NCBI RefSeq assembly: GCF_900110835.1 | Contig: NZ_FOJG01000002.1 | Coordinates: forward strand, 2,260,979 to 2,324,978 | DNA length: 64,000 nt | DNA from: Chitinophaga arvensicola | GTDB taxonomy: Bacteria; Bacteroidota; Bacteroidia; Chitinophagales; Chitinophagaceae | Reading direction: 5' to 3' | In this document: positions 59,441-64,000 of the stretch, in pieces | How positions within the stretch are numbered: the first letter of the stretch is position 1 | How the letters are laid out: each line of letters begins with the position of its first letter | Translations under genes and position numbers: made by a program | Notes under the pieces: model-generated | Told to the model about the DNA's origin: nothing | The model's database searches: none | The model's input: only the letters and a program-made list of their open reading frames with translations

Positions 59441-62182
59441 TTATTCTCTCCCGGAAAAAACATATACCCCTGCCGGCACCTCAAACAAGGTATATCCGTT
59501 GGCAGTGCCTTTGTTTTTAGCAAAAGCAGAAGATACTTTAACAGGACCATTTCCGGCAGAAGGGAAATAAACAGTGGCCTTCCCGCCGGGCGGTACAGTT
59601 ACCAGCAGATTGAAATCACCATTTTTCCTTTGCCAGGAGGTTTCGATCTTCCCTACGGGCGACTCATACGTGGTTTTAGCCCATGTCATTTGCGGGGCAT
59701 GGAGTTTAGGGGGACGGATAATGAAATGTTGAAATCCCGGAAAACGGGGATCAGCGCGGATGCCGCCGATGCCATCTATATACCAGGCGCCCGGATAAAG
59801 AAAAGAACTGTGCATCAGGGAGTGGCCGGGCGTATCCTTCTCCCACATTTCCCATAAACTGGTGGCACCGTTGGCCTTCATATAACCCCAGCCAGGATAC
59901 TCCGTTTGAGACGTCATAGAATAGAGCAGGTCGTCCCTCCCCGCATCCCGCAATACTTTGAAAAGAATGCCTCCCGCCGTGATCCCCACATGCAGGTGTC
60001 CTTTCCGCACCACGAGGATCTCCTTTTCAAGGCGTTCCATCACGGTTTCACGAAGCGCGGGCGGTGGTATCTCCGCAAACAGGGCGATTGCCAGGTTCCC
60101 CATGGAACTGTCGGCATAACTATGATCCGTTGCATTGTAATATTTTGCGTGAATAGCCCGCGCCGATGCTTCCGCTTTCTGCTCCCACTCCAGTGCCTCG
60201 GCGGTTCGTCCCAACAGTCGCGCTATTTTGGCGGCTGTACGTAAATTGTACACCCGGTAACAATTATTGAAACAGATATTTTCCGGCTTATCATTATTCA
60301 TTCCTTCTGCATTGGCATTGGGCCAGAGCCAGTCGCCCAGAAAATCCCAGGCACCGCCGAAACGTACCATCAGGTTGTCTTTCTGCGTATGTCCATCCAG
60401 GAATTTCAACCATCGTTTCATGGTGTCAAAGTTCTTTTCCAGGATACGGGTGTCTCCCTGGTGCTGGTAAATAAGCCATGGATACATGATACACATGCCA
60501 CCCCACGCAGGGCCGCCGCCGCCCTGATAAGTGGGGGCCGTATGCGGGATGATGCCGTCATCCGCATTTCCACCATAATTCAACGGATCCATGGCCCTTG
60601 CTCCCTGCACATCTCTCCAGTCTTCCATCCATTTGGTGAACATCGCTTCCAGGTGATAGTTGAACAGCCCTGTTTCTGCAAAAACGTCTGCGTCTCCATA
60701 ACCCAGTCGCTCCCGTGAAGAACAATCCACGATATAGCCACCTAAAGAAATATTCTCCATTGTCCACCGTAAAGTATTGTAAATCCAGTTCTGCAATGAA
60801 TCTGAACATTCAAAGCTTGCCGCCGGCCGGTAATTGGTGTGAATAGCCCAGCCACGTATATCGGTTAGTTCCGGCTTTTTTGTGAGGCCTTTGATCGTAA
60901 TCCATCTTCCTGAACTATAATTAAAACGGTTTTTAAACACTCCTTCTCCTGATTTACCCGGTATAAAGGCATTCCGGATACGAAAGGTCATGTCATCTTT
61001 CTCCCTTTCGGAAAACAGCATGTCTATCCGCTGACCAGGTTTTCCTTTCAGCCTGATTTCTGTCCATCCGGCAAAATTAACGCCCATGTCTACACGATAG
61101 GAACCATCCGCCCGTTGCTCGATAGCTACCGGGTGTATCTCAGTGAATAAGCGGTTCGGCTCCACCATCTGGCTGGTCAGCATCAAGTGAGGCGCATATA
61201 ACGTTGCCTTCTTCCAATCTGTTTCATCACAGGTGGGCCCGTTCCAGTCGGTGATCTCCTTACCGGCATCCCAGATCTCACCACCCATATTACCAAACTC
61301 CCATTTGCCCAACAATTGATTGGGACTTGGATGTGTTTTCCAGCTGGTATCGGTTTGTATGCGCATCACCGGCTTGCTGTTTATCTCATTGTACACATCC
61401 GCCTGGGCAATCACGATGGGCGCACGCGGTTTATCCGGCGTAGCATAAGCACCAAATACCGACCAGGAAGCGCCCAGCCAGATCCCTATCTGATTCTTAC
61501 CGGGCTTTAACTCCCGGCTGATATCATAGGCCATATAACGCGCCCGTTTGGTATGATCTGTCACCGCAGGCGCCAGTACATTGACCCCTATTTTCTTTCC
61601 ATTCACATATAGTTCATGATATCCCACGGAGGCAATAAACATTACTGCTTTACGGGGTTGCTTCTCCAGCGTTACCGTTTTACGAAACCAGGGGTCCGCT
61701 ATATTACAGTCCGCCAATGCCGGGTTAAGCACCTCTGTAGCGCCTATCCATCTGGCCGTCCACTCCGCATGTTTCAGCAAGCCGGTACTCCAATAAGCCA
61801 CCGGGCTCCAGGCCGATTTCCTTCCGGCCTCATCTTTCACCATCACTTTCCAGTAGTAATACCGGTCGGATACCAGGGCTTGTCCTTTATAAACAATGTG
61901 CTGCATGTCGGCCGACGGTGTCCAGCCGGAATCCCAGATATCTCCCTCTCCTTCGGCGAGTTTATCTTCTGAACAACTGACAATAATCCGGTAAGCCGTT
62001 TGGCGCTGCCCGAAAGCAGCTGCGTTTACCGCGCCCAGAGTCCAGCTCAGACGTGGTGAAAGCTCGTCGATTCCTTCAGGATTGATTAAATACTCACAAC
62101 GTTGATTTTGTACCAGTATACTGCTCTGCCCTATAGCTAAAAATGGCAGGCAAAATAAAATAAACAGAAAAGATAATTTCAT
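59441..62182 (-). CDS. alpha-L-rhamnosidase, GH78
   Basis: 913 residues with a signal peptide (MKLSFLFILFCLPFLAIGQ). An N-terminal Ig-like domain (QRCEYLINPEGIDELSPRLS, the usual GH78 entry) is followed by the Bac_rhamnosid_N domain and a concanavalin-like domain (VDMGVNFAGWTEIRLKG). The (alpha/alpha)6 barrel holds the catalytic acidic cluster CSSRERLGYGDADVF and a later Glu in SLWEMWEKDTPGHSLMHSSF. A C-terminal beta domain ends the protein. It releases rhamnose from pectin or plant glycosides, probably in the periplasm. It is probably expressed with neighbouring regulators, which is not shown. Confidence 0.93.
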   Translation of the reverse strand: MKLSFLFILFCLPFLAIGQSSILVQNQRCEYLINPEGIDELSPRLSWTLGAVNAAAFGQRQTAYRIIVSCSEDKLAEGEGDIWDSGWTPSADMQHIVYKGQALVSDRYYYWKVMVKDEAGRKSAWSPVAYWSTGLLKHAEWTARWIGATEVLNPALADCNIADPWFRKTVTLEKQPRKAVMFIASVGYHELYVNGKKIGVNVLAPAVTDHTKRARYMAYDISRELKPGKNQIGIWLGASWSVFGAYATPDKPRAPIVIAQADVYNEINSKPVMRIQTDTSWKTHPSPNQLLGKWEFGNMGGEIWDAGKEITDWNGPTCDETDWKKATLYAPHLMLTSQMVEPNRLFTEIHPVAIEQRADGSYRVDMGVNFAGWTEIRLKGKPGQRIDMLFSEREKDDMTFRIRNAFIPGKSGEGVFKNRFNYSSGRWITIKGLTKKPELTDIRGWAIHTNYRPAASFECSDSLQNWIYNTLRWTMENISLGGYIVDCSSRERLGYGDADVFAETGLFNYHLEAMFTKWMEDWRDVQGARAMDPLNYGGNADDGIIPHTAPTYQGGGGPAWGGMCIMYPWLIYQHQGDTRILEKNFDTMKRWLKFLDGHTQKDNLMVRFGGAWDFLGDWLWPNANAEGMNNDKPENICFNNCYRVYNLRTAAKIARLLGRTAEALEWEQKAEASARAIHAKYYNATDHSYADSSMGNLAIALFAEIPPPALRETVMERLEKEILVVRKGHLHVGITAGGILFKVLRDAGRDDLLYSMTSQTEYPGWGYMKANGATSLWEMWEKDTPGHSLMHSSFLYPGAWYIDGIGGIRADPRFPGFQHFIIRPPKLHAPQMTWAKTTYESPVGKIETSWQRKNGDFNLLVTVPPGGKATVYFPSAGNGPVKVSSAFAKNKGTANGYTLFEVPAGVYVFSGRE

Positions 62183-62262
62183 ACCAGGTGGACTGTAAAT
62201 TGATCACCAAATTTATCCTGTACAGAAATGCCTTTTTGATATATCGTATGCAGTTTTTGACA

Positions 62263-63234
62263 CTATTTACCGGTAGCGTACTTCTTGGGCTTCACGCCGA
62301 TATGCGCTTCAAACAATCTTGTAAAATGACTGAGGTTGGAGAACCCCAAACGATAACCAGCCTCTGATACCGACAATTTCATTTCTCTGATCAGGTAAGC
62401 CGCTTCCTTCATCCTGAAAATCTGGTAATAGTTGTAAATACTATTTCCGAAAACCTGCTTGAAAATACGCTTCAATTTTGATTCACTCATGCCGGACATC
62501 TTCACGAGTTCCGTTAACACAGGAGGCGTACTCATGTCCGACAGTACTTTATCTTTTATTTCGTATACCGTTTTTACATCTGCTGCATTCAATGCCTGCA
62601 GCGTGGTATCTTCTCTTTTCAGCAGTGCCGCAAACAATAAATAAATCAGTTCTTCTGCTTTTACCTTATAATAAAAATGTGTCAGTTCCTTCGTAGGGTT
62701 TGCGGTAACAATCGCCGCTGCCACTTCCTGTATCTGAGGTGAAATTATTTCTTCAAATAAAAAGGGCTGGCTGCCGGAGGTGATCATTTGCAGCAACGTA
62801 CTTCCCTCCTTTGGTTGCAACAGCTCTTTCAGATAATCCGTGTGGACCGTAATAACAATGGAATTGATTTTCTTATTGGCAGGGAGCAGTTCATAATTAA
62901 ACCCGGTAGTCGCCACCTGTACAGAAGGCAACGATCTGCCGTTTGCAGCGGCAGGCGATGGCCGGTGCTTCATTTCCTCTTTCGATTGATAAATATGATG
63001 AAACGCAATGACTATAAACTGCGCTTCTTCTTCCGCCATGCCCCGGTCCAGCATCAGGTTTTCTTTCAACTCATATTGTCTTACGATGAGCCGCAATTGC
63101 GGACTGAGCGCAAAACCTTTTATATAACCCGTTCCTATGGCGGGCGGAATAACGGTGACCCCATTTCCGGGTTTGCCGGTAATTGCTTTTACAGAGGCTG
63201 CTACCTGCTTCTCTTTTTTATTCGCTGCCATCAT
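62263..63234 (-). CDS. AraC family transcriptional regulator
   Basis: 323 residues. The C-terminal AraC domain (about 225-320) has VLTELVKMSGMSESKLKRIF and the second-helix signature VSEAGYRLGFSNLSHFTRLF. The N-terminal 220 residues form a sensing region I cannot assign. It lies between GH78 and the divergent monooxygenase (96 bp between starts), so that divergent gene is the likeliest target. Confidence 0.88.
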   Translation of the reverse strand: MMAANKKEKQVAASVKAITGKPGNGVTVIPPAIGTGYIKGFALSPQLRLIVRQYELKENLMLDRGMAEEEAQFIVIAFHHIYQSKEEMKHRPSPAAANGRSLPSVQVATTGFNYELLPANKKINSIVITVHTDYLKELLQPKEGSTLLQMITSGSQPFLFEEIISPQIQEVAAAIVTANPTKELTHFYYKVKAEELIYLLFAALLKREDTTLQALNAADVKTVYEIKDKVLSDMSTPPVLTELVKMSGMSESKLKRIFKQVFGNSIYNYYQIFRMKEAAYLIREMKLSVSEAGYRLGFSNLSHFTRLFEAHIGVKPKKYATGK

Positions 63235-63293
63235 ATGACCGGTTAGAGCTATTATATGAACTAATGTAACTATTTTATCTTTCTCCGGTCGCC

Positions 63294-63301
63294 TAATTTT
63301 G
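63294..63301 (+). promoter_or_regulatory. -7 box of the monooxygenase gene
   Basis: TAATTTTG matches TAnnTTTG, 28 nt before ATG 63330. No TTG -33 at a suitable distance. Confidence 0.45.
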
Positions 63302-63329
63302 TGCTATCGCATTAAAAAAACAGCACAAT

Positions 63330-64000
63330 ATGGAAAAAACGCAAGTAATCATTCTGGGCGGCGGCATCACCGGTCTGGCCGCTGCACTATATTTAACGCA
63401 ACAGGGTGTTGATTTTATCCTGGTAGAAAAACACATCGGCACCTCTATATATCCCCGGGCAAGAACCATTGATATCCGGACAATGGAATTATTCAGAGGA
63501 TTGGGCATTCAGGAAGATTTACGCGAAGGGGGAAAGGCATTAGCGCCTTCCTGGGGCGTGCTGCGTGGCAACAACCTGCTGGATACCCTGGAAAACCCCG
63601 GCACTGCCATTAAAAAAATGACACCTGAAAAGCTTATCGCCGCACAAAAAGCCATGAAAGCGCTGGTGGAGAAATCTCCGGAACGGGTATGCCGCTGTAC
63701 ACAGGATATCAGCGAGGTCATTATGCGTCATACGGCGGAAAAACAGGGCGCAGATCTACGCTTCTATCACCAGCTGATTGGTTTTGAACAAACTGAAAAA
63801 GAGGTAAAAGCAATGATACAAAACAGGGCTACCGGGGAAGAATACACGATCCTGGCCGACTACATGATTGCCGCAGATGGCGCCAACAGCATCGTGAGGA
63901 AACAACTGAACGTAGCTACCTCCGGTAATATTCCCGGCACAGATCTGCTGAACATTTATTTCGAAGCCAACCTGGAATCACTGGTAAAAGAACGTGAGTT
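63330..64000 (+). CDS. FAD-dependent monooxygenase, 3' end cut by window
   Basis: 223 codons are visible from ATG 63330. The Rossmann motif VIILGGGITGLAAALYL (6-22) and the later Asp motif DYMIAADGANSIVR (DG of group A flavin hydroxylases) identify a PheA/TfdB-type aromatic hydroxylase. SIYPRARTIDIRTMELFR is the characteristic early segment. It hydroxylates an aromatic or polyketide substrate with NAD(P)H and O2. The substrate is unknown, and the C-terminus lies outside the window. Confidence 0.88.
   Translation, partial: MEKTQVIILGGGITGLAAALYLTQQGVDFILVEKHIGTSIYPRARTIDIRTMELFRGLGIQEDLREGGKALAPSWGVLRGNNLLDTLENPGTAIKKMTPEKLIAAQKAMKALVEKSPERVCRCTQDISEVIMRHTAEKQGADLRFYHQLIGFEQTEKEVKAMIQNRATGEEYTILADYMIAADGANSIVRKQLNVATSGNIPGTDLLNIYFEANLESLVKERE

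Noticed and set aside
55626..62182. Polysaccharide utilisation locus (GH43 plus GH78)
   Set aside because: There are no SusC/SusD genes, the two enzymes are on opposite strands, and a histidine kinase without a hybrid two-component PUL sensor architecture lies between them.

Overview
The window is chromosomal DNA of a Bacteroidota bacterium, most likely a Chitinophaga-like member of the Chitinophagaceae. The reasons are moderate GC, several clear TAnnTTTG -7 promoter boxes, no convincing Shine-Dalgarno sites, TTG starts on some lipoproteins, Bacteroidota families such as GSCFA, TIGR02117, PadR plus FtsX-type permease and class A2-like beta-lactamase, and many small lipoproteins. This is inferred from reading the sequence; no search was run. 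I saw no rRNA, CRISPR array, phage, IS element or SusC/SusD pair. One tRNA-Lys is present.

Layout. 1-12.3 kb holds a truncated DUF2306-type membrane gene divergent from an HxlR regulator, membrane proteins and lipoproteins, a thioredoxin-fold (TlpA-type) gene broken by an in-frame TAG, a PadR/permease pair, an LRR-like protein and a secreted-protein gene broken in a T7 run. 12.3-18.1 kb has a family 2 glycosyltransferase, tRNA-Lys, penicillin acylase, a BioF-like enzyme and MiaE. 18.1-25.9 kb has a patatin-beta-barrel outer-membrane protein, an MHS-type transporter and a compact minus-strand run GNAT-Nudix-RlmB-HMG-CoA lyase-GSCFA.

25.9-33.9 kb looks like a MocR regulon. It contains a PLP decarboxylase overlapping a DMT exporter, an AlkA-Ogt repair pair, NTF2-like and AhpD-like genes, and two tandem MocR paralogs. 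Three intergenic sites here carry the same two-part repeat at almost fixed spacing. 34-38.2 kb is a reductase cluster: two tandem SDRs (one lacking the catalytic Ser and Tyr), an ArsR regulator with a perfect palindrome upstream, an AraC regulator, and an old-yellow-enzyme gene interrupted by TGA.

38.2-49.5 kb holds a lipoprotein, class A beta-lactamase, proB-proA, class I aldolase, a small acidic protein, a hybrid histidine kinase, a class I terpene synthase, a phosphatase and a two-component system. 49.6-64 kb holds Usp-like and bestrophin genes, a TPR protein, TIGR02117, a Crp/Fnr regulator, a lipid-anchored or secreted GH43, a PAS histidine kinase, a GH78 rhamnosidase, and an AraC regulator divergent from a truncated FAD monooxygenase.

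The main points worth following are the MocR operator family, three separate disrupted genes, the catalytically degenerate SDR twin, a terpene synthase with an atypical Asp motif, and several genes whose -7 box lies only 4-6 nt before the ATG, which implies leaderless mRNAs.
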